Positions 1 to 7,845 of a stretch of DNA of 64,000 nucleotides are shown in pieces. Every line of letters starts with the position of its first letter. Positions within the stretch are counted from its first letter, which is position 1. The DNA lies in the NCBI RefSeq assembly GCF_014490035.1, contig NZ_CP061008.1:4340001-4404000 (forward strand), written 5' to 3'. The stretch is from Achromobacter xylosoxidans. GTDB lineage: Bacteria > Pseudomonadota > Gammaproteobacteria > Burkholderiales > Burkholderiaceae_B. The notes under the pieces are model-generated. The model was not told the origin of the DNA, ran no database searches, and worked only from the letters and a program-made list of their open reading frames with translations. Both the position numbers and the translations under genes were made by a program.

Positions 1-501
1 TCGCTGGACCACGCGCTGGCGCGCGGCGCGCGCATCCATGCGGAAATCGTCGGCTTCGGCAGCAATTCGGACGGCACCCACATCACGCGCCCGGAAGCCA
101 GCACCATGCGCATTGCGATGGAAATGGCGCTGGCCGACGCCAGCCTGCCGCCGCAAGCCATCGGCTACGTCAACGGCCACGGCACCGCCACGGAACAGGG
201 CGACATCGCCGAAACGCAGGCCACGCACGGCCTGTTCGGCAGCCGCATGCCCATCAGCTCGCAGAAGAGCTACCTGGGCCACACCTTGGGCGCCTGCGGC
301 GTGCTGGAGTCGTGGTTCAGCATCGAGATGCTCAACCGCGATTGGTACGCGCCCACGCTCAACCTGCGCAACGTCGATCCGCGTTGCGGCGAACTCGACT
401 ACCTGACCGAGGGCCGCAGCATGAGCAACGAATATGTCATGAACAACAACTTCGCCTTTGGCGGCATCAACACCTCGTTGATCTTCCGCCGCTGGCGCTG
501 A
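1..501 (+). CDS. beta-ketoacyl-ACP synthase, C-terminal part (5' end outside window)
   Basis: This is the last 166 residues of a FabB/FabF-type condensing enzyme, which joins acyl or malonyl units on acyl carrier protein. The first catalytic histidine lies in NGHGTATEQGD (visible residue 60). The conserved lysine and second histidine lie in KSYLGH (residues 89 and 94), and the glycine-rich end motif is NNNFAFGGIN. The active-site cysteine would lie before the window. The motif style resembles ketosynthases of aryl-polyene type clusters more than housekeeping FabF, but that is inference because the upstream genes are not visible. Translation is open from base 1 and stops at TGA 499-501. The family call is firm and the pathway is uncertain. 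Confidence 0.88.
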   Translation, partial: SLDHALARGARIHAEIVGFGSNSDGTHITRPEASTMRIAMEMALADASLPPQAIGYVNGHGTATEQGDIAETQATHGLFGSRMPISSQKSYLGHTLGACGVLESWFSIEMLNRDWYAPTLNLRNVDPRCGELDYLTEGRSMSNEYVMNNNFAFGGINTSLIFRRWR

Positions 502-548
502 AGTCCGCAATACCCGCGTTTTTCCCTCTCACGAATGGAATGCCAGAC

Positions 549-989
549 ATGAACGCTTCTTACCAGTTGTCCGCCGCCCTGCTCCTGTCGCTCGCATGCT
601 CGGCGCAAGCCCTGGCGGCAGACCGTACCGTCCATCTGCCCATGCAGACCGCGATCGACGCCGCCCAGGCCGCCGGCAAGATCGATGGCAGCGTCAGGTT
701 CTACCTGGCCGGCACCGGCCCCAAGGGCACGGTGCTGGAATCCGGCGTCGTCACCAACCGCAAGACCAACGCCTTCGCCAAGAAGGACGAGGACGCCTGC
801 CTGTGGGTGGCCCAATCCGCCATCATCGCGCTGCATGAAGCGGCCAAGAAGGCCGGCGCGAACGCGGTGACCAATATCGTCAGCTACTACCGCAAGAACG
901 AATACAGCAGCAAGACCGACTATGAATGCCATGCCGGCGCCATGGTGGCCGGCGTCGCCCTGCGCGGCGACCTGTCCAAGGTGAAGTAA
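549..989 (+). CDS. small secreted protein of unknown function
   Basis: The product is 146 residues with a clear N-terminal signal peptide (hydrophobic stretch about residues 8-20, cleavage near ALA-AD), so it is probably periplasmic. The mature part holds two cysteines, in DACLW and YECHAG. It also has a GANAVTNIVSYY segment, reminiscent of small alpha/beta domains in which a GANA motif precedes a strand. I do not recognise a named family with certainty. The gene starts 47 bases after the ketosynthase stop on the same strand and may be the last gene of that operon. Related proteins are sometimes labelled excinuclease ATPase subunit, but nothing ATPase-like is visible here. Confidence 0.7.
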   Translation: MNASYQLSAALLLSLACSAQALAADRTVHLPMQTAIDAAQAAGKIDGSVRFYLAGTGPKGTVLESGVVTNRKTNAFAKKDEDACLWVAQSAIIALHEAAKKAGANAVTNIVSYYRKNEYSSKTDYECHAGAMVAGVALRGDLSKVK

Positions 990-1067
990 GGCGGATCGCC
1001 AGCCGCCGGAAAACGCCGGCCGCCGGTTTAAACTGCTTGTTTGTCGCCACACCACAAAGGTTTACCC

Positions 1068-1529
1068 ATGAGCACTGCTACGCTCAAGACCCGCCTCTCC
1101 GATGCCGTCAAGGACGCGATGCGCGCCAAGGCCTCCGAACGCCTGACCACGCTGCGCTTCCTGCTGGCGGCCGTCAAGCAGAAGGAAGTGGACGAACGCC
1201 GCGACCTGAACGACGCCGAGATCACCGCCATCATCGAAAAGCAGGTCAAGCAGCGCCGCGAGTCCATCGCCGCGTTCGAACAGGCCGGCCGCACCGAAAC
1301 CGCCGAACAGGAAAAGGCCGAACTGCTGGTGCTGCAGGAATTCCTGCCGCAAGCCGCCACGCCCGAGGAAGTCGCCGCCGCCATCGACGCCGCGCTGGCC
1401 GAAGTGGCCGCCCAGGGCGTGACCGGCGCGCCCGCCATGGGCAAGGTCATGGCGCTGCTGAAGCAGGCCCTGGCCGGCCGCGCCGACATGACGGCGCTGT
1501 CGCAGCAAGTGAAGGCCCGCCTGGCCTAA
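1068..1529 (+). CDS. GatB/YqeY domain protein
   Basis: The 153-residue protein is close to the usual length of YqeY family proteins. It shows the expected pattern: an N-terminal helical part with TLRFLLAAVKQKEVDER, a central region with ELLVLQEFLPQ, and a C-terminal GAPAMGKVMALLKQ segment like the tail domain of the tRNA amidotransferase subunit GatB. The domain is thought to contact tRNA, but the free-standing protein has no settled role. ATG 1068 is chosen because the family's N-terminal helix begins there. It is soluble and probably cytoplasmic. It converges with dinB, leaving 37 bases between the stops. Confidence 0.9.
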   Translation: MSTATLKTRLSDAVKDAMRAKASERLTTLRFLLAAVKQKEVDERRDLNDAEITAIIEKQVKQRRESIAAFEQAGRTETAEQEKAELLVLQEFLPQAATPEEVAAAIDAALAEVAAQGVTGAPAMGKVMALLKQALAGRADMTALSQQVKARLA

Positions 1530-1566
1530 ACCCTGCCGGGGTTGGCTGCCAGCCGCCCCGCTCAGC

Positions 1567-2646
1567 TCAGAACGCGCCGCCGAACAGATCGGGCTGGCGC
1601 GACTGCTCCTGCGGGTTGGCGAAATTGCTCATCCCCACCCCCGCCAGCCGGTACAGCGTTTCCGGCGGCAAGTCCACGCGTTCGCACAGCAGCCTGGCGA
1701 CGGCGGCCAGCTCCGCCGCCGATCCAGGCGGACTCAGGCTGGTCTGGCTGCGCGTGAGGATCCGGAAACGGTCCGTCTTCAACTTGAGCACCACCGTGCG
1801 GCCCAGGGCGCCCTTCTTCAGCGCCTGGTCCCACACGCGTTCCGCCATGCGGTCGATGGCCTCGCCCACCGCGTCCAGGCGGATATCCTCAGAGAACGTG
1901 GTCTCCGACGAGACCTGCTGCAAAGGCTGGTCCGTCTGCACCTCGCGCTCGTCGATGCCGCGCGCCAATTCGTACAGGCGCCGGCCGTAGCGGCCGAAGT
2001 AATGCTCCAGTTCCTGGGCGCTGTGCGTGGCCAGGTCGCCCACGGTATGGATGCCCAGCTGTTCCAGGCGCGCCTGCGTCACCTTGCCCACGCCCGGCAC
2101 CTTGCGCACCGGCAGGGGCTCCAGGAAGGCCAGCACCTTGGCGGGCCGGACCACGAACAGGCCGTCCGGCTTGTTCCAGTCGGACGCGATCTTGGCCAGG
2201 AATTTATTGGGCGCGACGCCGGCCGAAGCCGTCAGTCCGGTTTCCTCGCGGATCTGTTGCCGGATGACCTGCGCCACCTCGGTGGCCGAGGGCAGGCCCA
2301 GCTTGTTGACCGTGACGTCGAGATAGGCCTCGTCCAGCGACAGGGGTTCGATCATGTCGGTATGGCGGGCGAATATCTGCCTGACCTGGCGCGAGACCTC
2401 GCGGTAGCGGTTGAAATCCGGCGGTACATAGATCGCATGCGGACACAGGCGCTCCGCGCGGGCGGCGGACATGGCCGAATGGATGCCGAACCGCCGCGCC
2501 TCGTAGGACGCGGCGCACACCACCGAGCGCGGCCCGGTCCAGGCCACGACCACGGGCTTGCCGCGCAGTTCGGGGTTGTCGCGCTGTTCCACGGACGCGT
2601 AGAACGCGTCCATGTCCACGTGCACGATCTTCCGTAATTCAATCAT
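1567..2646 (-). CDS. dinB: DNA polymerase IV (Y-family translesion polymerase)
   Basis: The 359-residue product matches the length of DinB, the error-prone polymerase that copies past damaged template bases. The catalytic acidic residues are visible: Asp11 in HVDMDAFY, and Asp105-Glu106 in LSLDEAYLD. The helix-hairpin-helix region [17 protein letters not shown] and a little-finger domain near the C-terminus with [17 protein letters not shown] are also present. The extreme C-terminus ends [17 protein letters not shown] is a good match to the beta-clamp binding motif (QxxLF), as expected for a clamp-dependent polymerase. In many bacteria dinB is SOS-controlled. I did not find a convincing LexA box just upstream, so regulation is not established here. 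Confidence 0.96.
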   Translation of the reverse strand: MIELRKIVHVDMDAFYASVEQRDNPELRGKPVVVAWTGPRSVVCAASYEARRFGIHSAMSAARAERLCPHAIYVPPDFNRYREVSRQVRQIFARHTDMIEPLSLDEAYLDVTVNKLGLPSATEVAQVIRQQIREETGLTASAGVAPNKFLAKIASDWNKPDGLFVVRPAKVLAFLEPLPVRKVPGVGKVTQARLEQLGIHTVGDLATHSAQELEHYFGRYGRRLYELARGIDEREVQTDQPLQQVSSETTFSEDIRLDAVGEAIDRMAERVWDQALKKGALGRTVVLKLKTDRFRILTRSQTSLSPPGSAAELAAVARLLCERVDLPPETLYRLAGVGMSNFANPQEQSRQPDLFGGAF

Positions 2647-2748
2647 GGTGGTGCTGCCCCCATGAGCCGTTCATCGCCTGAAACCCCGTGGCAAAACATA
2701 TATTATGACCGGCGACAACCGACTTCCCATTCCTGCCCGCAACGGTCC

Positions 2749-3171
2749 ATGACTGCAGCCTCAACGCCCCAAACCGACTACTTCGGCCTGACCATTCCCT
2801 TCATGCATTTCATCGGCCTGGTGCCCGAGAGCATCGCGCCGGCCTATGCCCGCACCTCGCTGCCCTGGCGCGCCGACCTGACCAACAGCCGCGGCGACGT
2901 GCATGGCGGCACGCTGATGAGCGTGCTGGACTTCACGCTCAGCGCCGCCGCCCGCGGCTCGGCCGATGGCACGGAAGGCATGGCCACCATCGATATGAAC
3001 ACCTCGTTCCTGTCGCCCGGCACGGGCGACCTGGTGATCGAGGCGCGCTGCCTGCGCAAAGGGGCCTCGATCGCTTTCTGCGAAGGCGAGGTCCGGCGCG
3101 CCGACGGCGAACTGGTGGCGCGCGCCACCGCCACCTTCAAGATCATCCGCCGCCGCCCGGGCGGGGACTGA
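2749..3171 (+). CDS. PaaI/hotdog-fold thioesterase
   Basis: The 140-residue protein has the hotdog-thioesterase pattern [19 protein letters not shown], followed by a strand-rich half ([24 protein letters not shown] and [10 protein letters not shown]). Such enzymes hydrolyse acyl-CoA thioesters, and the PaaI subgroup acts on aromatic or short acyl-CoAs. An upstream in-frame ATG at 2662 would add 29 residues of non-conserved, proline- and arginine-rich sequence. The start at 2749 fits family length better and is preferred. The gene is divergent from dinB. The AT-rich stretch at about 2695-2712 between them is a likely promoter area. The substrate cannot be told from sequence. Confidence 0.85.
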   Translation: MTAASTPQTDYFGLTIPFMHFIGLVPESIAPAYARTSLPWRADLTNSRGDVHGGTLMSVLDFTLSAAARGSADGTEGMATIDMNTSFLSPGTGDLVIEARCLRKGASIAFCEGEVRRADGELVARATATFKIIRRRPGGD

Positions 3172-3175
3172 GCGC

Positions 3176-3198
3176 GCCGGCGGCGGCTAGCCGCCGGC
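3176..3198. terminator. GC-rich hairpin between convergent genes
   Basis: A perfect 9-bp inverted repeat (GCCGGCGGC, loop GGCTA, GCCGCCGGC) lies just after the thioesterase stop and before the end of the convergent lipoprotein gene. There is no T-run, so intrinsic termination is only possible, not shown. Confidence 0.35.
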
Positions 3199-3207
3199 CC
3201 CTGCGCC

Positions 3208-3663
3208 TCAGTTGGGCAGGTCTCGCGAAGGCTTGACCGGCGGACGCGGATCCAGCGGCATATAGCTGCTGCACGACACCAGGCTGTAATAGATGGCGTC
3301 CTGCATGGCGCGCATGGCGGCCGCGTCCCAGGTGCCCTTGCCCCACACCGCGATGCGCACATCGGTGGTCTTGGGGCCGGCGGCCTTCAATTCGACCCGC
3401 GTCATCTCGTTGTCGCTGTAGGGCGCCAGCACCTGCACCACGCCGGACTGCGCGCTTTCGTTCATGGTGTCCACCACGCGGTAGGCGTTGTCGGTGCTGC
3501 GCAGGCAGGCATTGGCCTGCCGGATCGCCGCGTCGTAGGCGTCCTTGAAGGCCACCGGGGCCTTGAATTCGCTGTGCGGCGACGCGCTGCCGGACGAAAT
3601 GCCCATCGAGCAGCCTGCCAGGCCCAGGGCCAGCGCCGAAGCCGCGACCAGTTTCCAGTACAT
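3208..3663 (-). CDS. putative lipoprotein of unknown function
   Basis: The product is 151 residues. It begins with a short lipoprotein signal peptide ending in the lipobox LAGC (Cys18), so it should be lipid-anchored after export. The mature part has a mixed helix/strand pattern, with paired cysteines near NACLRS and VSCSSY, and ends PSRDLPN. No enzymatic motif is recognised. It is transcribed alone on the minus strand, between the thioesterase gene (convergent) and the IclR gene upstream. The call as a lipoprotein rests on the signal and lipobox; the function is unknown. Confidence 0.75.
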   Translation of the reverse strand: MYWKLVAASALALGLAGCSMGISSGSASPHSEFKAPVAFKDAYDAAIRQANACLRSTDNAYRVVDTMNESAQSGVVQVLAPYSDNEMTRVELKAAGPKTTDVRIAVWGKGTWDAAAMRAMQDAIYYSLVSCSSYMPLDPRPPVKPSRDLPN

Positions 3664-3730
3664 GTGTATCTCCAGATCAGTGCCCGCGATTATCCCGCAT
3701 ATCGGCTGCGCGCGATAAGCGCAGCCGCGT

Positions 3731-4546
3731 TCACATGATCCCGATGCGGTACTCCAGGTTCTTCACCAGGGTCCGCAGGCGCGGGCCCAGGGTCTCGTAC
3801 ACGTGCTTTTCGTCCAGGTTATCGGCCGGGATCGTCACGTTGAAGGCCAGCGGCAAGTCATTGGAGCGATAGCGCATCGGCGTGGCGATGCCGCACAGCT
3901 CCGCCCGCCAGTCCTTGCTGACCACGCAGAAGCCGTGCTGATCGATGGCCTCGAACGCGGGCTGCAATGACGGCCCGAAACGCTCCCAGTCCTCGGGAAA
4001 TTCCTCCGCGAGCCGCCCGCAGATGAGTTCGCGCTCGTCCGGCGTCTGCGCATACAGCAGCGCGCGCCCGGTGGCGGTGCGCAGCAAGGGGCGGGCCGAG
4101 CCGATATCCGGGCGCGAGGCGTTCGACGCGCCGTCATGCACGGTTTCGACGTAGACCACCTGCAGGCGGTCGCGGATGGCCATGGACACCGGTCCCTTGG
4201 CATAGCGCGCCAATTCGATCATGTCGTGCGCCGCCAGTTGCCGCAGCGTCAGGTGCACCAGCAAGGGATAGCCCAGCGTCAACACGGCCGGACCCAGCGA
4301 GTACTTGCCGGTGCGTTCGTCGCGCCGCAGATAGCCCAAACCCACCAGCGTGAATGTCAGCCTGGACACCGTCGGGCGCGTCAGGCCCAGCATTTCGGCG
4401 ATTTCCTTGTTGCCCAGCAGCGGCTCGGCCGCGGAAAAACACTTGAGCACGTCCAAGCCGTTGGAGAGCGTGGAGGCAAATCGCGGATGCGCTTCCAGCG
4501 AAGCGCGGGATTCGAGTTCGTAGTTGAGCGGCGTTTTCGAGTGCAT
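3731..4546 (-). CDS. IclR-family transcriptional regulator
   Basis: The 271-residue protein has the two-domain IclR plan. The N-terminal winged helix-turn-helix is at about residues 25-85 (NGLDVLKCFSAAEPLLGNKEIAEMLGLTRPTVSRLTFTLVGLGYL). An effector-binding domain follows, with TATGRALLYA and a C-terminal AFNVTIPA region. IclR proteins usually control a neighbouring catabolic operon in response to a small aromatic or carboxylate ligand. This gene is divergent from the metallophosphoesterase/Bug pair at 4655-7722, with 108 bases between the start codons, so that pair is the likely target. The ligand is unknown. Confidence 0.92.
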   Translation of the reverse strand: MHSKTPLNYELESRASLEAHPRFASTLSNGLDVLKCFSAAEPLLGNKEIAEMLGLTRPTVSRLTFTLVGLGYLRRDERTGKYSLGPAVLTLGYPLLVHLTLRQLAAHDMIELARYAKGPVSMAIRDRLQVVYVETVHDGASNASRPDIGSARPLLRTATGRALLYAQTPDERELICGRLAEEFPEDWERFGPSLQPAFEAIDQHGFCVVSKDWRAELCGIATPMRYRSNDLPLAFNVTIPADNLDEKHVYETLGPRLRTLVKNLEYRIGIM

Positions 4547-4568
4547 GGCGGCCTAGGGATTCGGAGCA

Positions 4569-4597
4569 TTGACAGTATATCGCCTGCCGAAATACAA
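4569..4597 (+). promoter_or_regulatory. candidate promoter and IclR operator region
   Basis: A perfect -35 hexamer TTGACA (4569-4574) is followed after 17 bases by ATACAA (4592-4597), a fair -10. The stretch GAAATACAAACATTCC just beyond the spacer is an imperfect palindrome (GAAAT facing ATTCC) and could bind the divergent IclR regulator. Placement upstream of the phosphoesterase start at 4655 supports the promoter reading. The operator is inference. Confidence 0.5.
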
Positions 4598-4654
4598 ACA
4601 TTCCGTTCACTATAAACACTTGAATTCCATTTATTGAAATTGAAAGGGTGATTG

Positions 4655-6727
4655 ATGACGAATTCCTGCTTTTCCCGCCAGCCGCTGGGCGCCCGCCTGT
4701 TCAGCTTTGCCGTGGTGGCCGACACCCACGTCAATGAATCGGAAGACACCTGCGCGTCGCCCTTTGCCACCAATGCCCGCGCCAATGCCCGGGCGCGGCA
4801 CGTCTTCGCCGACATCGCCGGACTGGACCCCGCCCCCGCCTTCACCATCCACCTCGGGGACATCGTCCATCCGGTGCCCAGCATGCCCTCGTTCGAAGTG
4901 GCGGCCGACCGCTTCAAGGCCATCGCCGGCCAGATCGACATGCCGCTGCACCTGGTGCCCGGCAACCACGACGTCGGCGACAAGCGCATCGACTGGATGC
5001 CGGCCGACATCGTCTGCGACGACTACCTGGACAAGTACCGCCAGGTGTTCGGGCCGGACTATTACGCGGTGGACCATGGCGGCGTGCGCTTCCTGTTCCT
5101 GAACGCGCTGCTGTTCAACTCCGGACTGGCGGCGGACGACGCGCAACGCGCCTGGATCGACGAGCAATTGGCCAGCGCCAGCGGCCGCGTCTTCGCTTCG
5201 CTGCATTACCCGCCCTACCTGCATGACGCCCACGAACGCGGTTCCTACGACAACATCGACGAGCCCGGCCGCGGCTGGCTGCTGTCGCGCCTGGCCCATC
5301 CGCGCGTCGAAGGCGTTTTCGCCGGCCACGTCCACAATTTCTGGTACGACGTCATCGGCGGCGCGGAGATCTACATGCTGCCGTCGACCGCCTTCCTGCG
5401 GCACGACTTTTCCGAGTTCTACCGGGTGCCGCCGGCGGATGAGTTCGGCCGCGGCGACGTCGAGAAATTCGGCTACTTCATCGTCGATGTTCATGAGCAA
5501 GGCCATGTGGCCAAGCTGATCCGCACGCATGGCGCCATGCGTGGCGAGGCCGAAACGGACCGGGCTGCGGCGCGCACCCTGCCCACCGTCCATACCAAGA
5601 CCGCCGCCTGTGACGGCATTGCGGTCGAAATGCGGCATCCCTGGGCCGAAATCGTCGAAATCCCCTGCACCGGCGGGGTGCAGGAGTTCGGCCGCAAGCT
5701 GGCCCGCAACGACTATCCGCTGATGTCCATGTGGGAAATGGGGCTGCGTACCCTCAAGATTCCCGTGCAGGATCTGCGCGACGACAAGACCCTGCGCCGC
5801 GCGCGTCTCATGTCCGACGTCGGCCACCGCTTCGTGCTGACCTCGCTGGGCTTGCCTGACGCCAGACTGCTGCAACAGGCGCGCGAGCACGGCGTGGCCA
5901 TCGCCGCGATCGAGATCAACCTGAACGCCCAGGCGCTGGAAGAGGCGGGCGCGGCCCTGCAGCGCCTGCGCGAGCACACCGACGCCCGCCTCGTCTATTG
6001 CAAGATCCGCACGGGCGCGGACGACGCCCACTTCGACGGCAAGCACTACAGCCATTTCGTCAACACCGGACTGCGCGCCTCCGAGCTCGAAGCAGCGCAA
6101 TCCACCCTGCTGCCGCACTTCGCCCAGAAGAACCTGGACGGCTTCACCGTGCGCCTGGACTGGGGTTCCGACCTGATCGCCACGCACCAGCAACTGGCCG
6201 CGCAGGCGCGCGACTGGGGCGCGACGGTGAACGTGGGCGTCAAGCTGGCCGACCGCCTGGCGGCGGCGAATAGCGACGACACCGCCATCGCCGCGCTGGT
6301 GGCGGAAGCCTTCCTGGCAGCCCGGGCCACAGACGCGGTGAGCTATTCCTTCGACACCTTCATGGACGTGGACCGCGGCTACTTTCCGCGCAACGGCCTG
6401 ATCGACCGCCGCTACGATCCGCGACCCGCCGGCCTGGCGCTGGCCGCGCTGAACGCGGTTTTTGCAGGGCAGGCCGCAGGCGTCGGATGGGTCGAACGCA
6501 TCGACGGCGAAGCCGGCCTGCGCCTGTGCCGCTACCGCTGCGGCGAGCAGGCCTATGAACTGGCCTACGGCCCCAGTCCGGCCCTCCAACGCCAGGTCGA
6601 GGCCGGCGCGTTCAAACGCGTCGTCGACCTGACGGCCCAGCGCGCGCTGCCGACCCGGGACGATTGGGACGAGTACGCGCGCCTGCATCTGCCCGCCCAG
6701 GCCGTGCTGCTGATCCGGCGCAACTGA
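4655..6727 (+). CDS. metallophosphoesterase with large C-terminal (TIM-barrel-like) domain
   Basis: The 690-residue protein starts at ATG 4655, with GAAAGGG seven bases upstream. The N-terminal 300 residues are a calcineurin-like phosphoesterase with its metal ligands in order: ADTH (Asp23, His25), GD (Asp69), GNHD (Asn104, His105), His184 in SLHYPP, and GHVH (225 and 227). Residues 320-690 form a second domain of alternating strands and helices. It ends with FMDVDRGYFPRNGLIDRRYDPRPAG, which recalls the closing segment of TIM-barrel glycosidases. No signal peptide is seen, so it is cytoplasmic. It is divergent from an IclR regulator and 29 bases before a Bug receptor, suggesting catabolism of a phosphoester or glycoside-like substrate. 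The substrate is unknown. Confidence 0.85.
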   Translation: MTNSCFSRQPLGARLFSFAVVADTHVNESEDTCASPFATNARANARARHVFADIAGLDPAPAFTIHLGDIVHPVPSMPSFEVAADRFKAIAGQIDMPLHLVPGNHDVGDKRIDWMPADIVCDDYLDKYRQVFGPDYYAVDHGGVRFLFLNALLFNSGLAADDAQRAWIDEQLASASGRVFASLHYPPYLHDAHERGSYDNIDEPGRGWLLSRLAHPRVEGVFAGHVHNFWYDVIGGAEIYMLPSTAFLRHDFSEFYRVPPADEFGRGDVEKFGYFIVDVHEQGHVAKLIRTHGAMRGEAETDRAAARTLPTVHTKTAACDGIAVEMRHPWAEIVEIPCTGGVQEFGRKLARNDYPLMSMWEMGLRTLKIPVQDLRDDKTLRRARLMSDVGHRFVLTSLGLPDARLLQQAREHGVAIAAIEINLNAQALEEAGAALQRLREHTDARLVYCKIRTGADDAHFDGKHYSHFVNTGLRASELEAAQSTLLPHFAQKNLDGFTVRLDWGSDLIATHQQLAAQARDWGATVNVGVKLADRLAAANSDDTAIAALVAEAFLAARATDAVSYSFDTFMDVDRGYFPRNGLIDRRYDPRPAGLALAALNAVFAGQAAGVGWVERIDGEAGLRLCRYRCGEQAYELAYGPSPALQRQVEAGAFKRVVDLTAQRALPTRDDWDEYARLHLPAQAVLLIRRN

Positions 6728-6756
6728 ATCCCCATCCCCCGCACAGGAGCCACTCC

Positions 6757-7722
6757 ATGTTTCGACACGCAATCAAACTCGCGGGCATCCTGGCCGCCGC
6801 CTGCCTTCCCATGTTGGCGCAGGCGCAGCCCTATCCCGACAAGCCGGTGCGCCTGATCGTCGCCTACACGCCCGGCGGCGCCACCGATGTGATCGCCCGC
6901 ATCCTCGCGGCGAAGCTGAGCACAAGCTGGGGCCAGCAGGTCATCGTGGAGAACAAGTCCGGCGCCAGCGGCATGATAGGCGCCGAACAGGTCGCGCGCG
7001 CCACGCCCGACGGCTACACCCTGCTGCTGGCCTACACGCCCGAGGTCTCGATCAACAAGCTGGTCTATAAACAGATGCGCTACGACCCGTTGAAGGACCT
7101 GCAGCCCATCGCGCTCGTGGCGGATGCGCCGCTGGTGCTGGTCAGCGGTACCAAGCTGCCCGCCACCACCTACGGCGATCTCAAGCGACAAGGCGCAAAG
7201 GCGCCGCTGGTCTACGGTTCGCCGGGCATGGGCGGCCAGCAGCACCTGGCCGGCGAACTGCTGCGGGTGCGTTCCGGCATGAACCTGACCCACGTGCCCT
7301 ACCGCGGCACGGCGCTGGCCGTGGCCGATCTGGTGGGCGGCCAGATCGACATCTTCTTCGCCACGGCGCCAGCCATCATCGGCCAGATCGGCGCCGGCAA
7401 GCTGCACCCGCTGTTCATCGCCGGTCCCCAACGCCAGGACGTCCTGCCTTCGACGCCGACGGCCAAGGAGGTCGGCCTGGACGACTTCGACATTTCCAAC
7501 TGGTTCGGTCTGTTCGGCCCCGCCGGCATGCCACCGGCCCTGGTGGAGCGCATTTCCAAGGACACGGCCCAGGCGCTGGAGGCCGCCGATGTAAAGGAAA
7601 AACTGCAGGGCCAAGGGCTGGCCATTTCCTATAAGCCGCCCCAGGAATTCAAAACCTTCATCGGCGCCGAAATGGCCAAGTACGGCGCCATCGTCAAGGC
7701 GACGGGGCTGGAGCCGCAGTAG
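6757..7722 (+). CDS. Bug-family tripartite tricarboxylate transporter substrate-binding protein
   Basis: The 321-residue protein has a cleavable signal peptide (cleavage near AQA-QPYPD). It carries the Bug hallmarks: YPDKPVRLIVAYTPGGATDVIARIL, the VENKSGASGMIGAEQVARATPDGYTLL loop, and YDPLKDLQPIALV. Bug proteins are periplasmic receptors that bind carboxylates or amides between two lobes. Most in this bacterial group have no transporter genes beside them, as here. CAGGAG at 6744-6749 is the ribosome site. It is 29 bases after the phosphoesterase stop, so the two probably form one IclR-controlled operon, with the receptor capturing the substrate or a precursor. Confidence 0.95.
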   Translation: MFRHAIKLAGILAAACLPMLAQAQPYPDKPVRLIVAYTPGGATDVIARILAAKLSTSWGQQVIVENKSGASGMIGAEQVARATPDGYTLLLAYTPEVSINKLVYKQMRYDPLKDLQPIALVADAPLVLVSGTKLPATTYGDLKRQGAKAPLVYGSPGMGGQQHLAGELLRVRSGMNLTHVPYRGTALAVADLVGGQIDIFFATAPAIIGQIGAGKLHPLFIAGPQRQDVLPSTPTAKEVGLDDFDISNWFGLFGPAGMPPALVERISKDTAQALEAADVKEKLQGQGLAISYKPPQEFKTFIGAEMAKYGAIVKATGLEPQ

Positions 7723-7747
7723 GCCTGGGGCACGGCCGACAGCGTCC

Positions 7748-7770
7748 GCGGGCGGTTCGACACCGCCCGC
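7748..7770. terminator. stem-loop after Bug gene
   Basis: A perfect 9-bp stem (GCGGGCGGT, loop TCGAC, ACCGCCCGC) lies 25 bases after the receptor stop and before the peptidase start. No T-run follows, so it is either a weak terminator or an RNA-stabilising hairpin. Confidence 0.4.
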
Positions 7771-7845
7771 GCCGCTATGGCATTATCGACGGACCACCCG
7801 GCGGCCGGCCCCAAGCGCCCGCCGCGGCAACTTCGGAGGTCCCCC

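Noticed and set aside
4631-6772. A 713-codon minus-strand open frame opposite the metallophosphoesterase
   Set aside because: It is the antisense shadow of a gene with full metal-binding motifs; its own translation is rich in Gln, Gly and His with no domain pattern.
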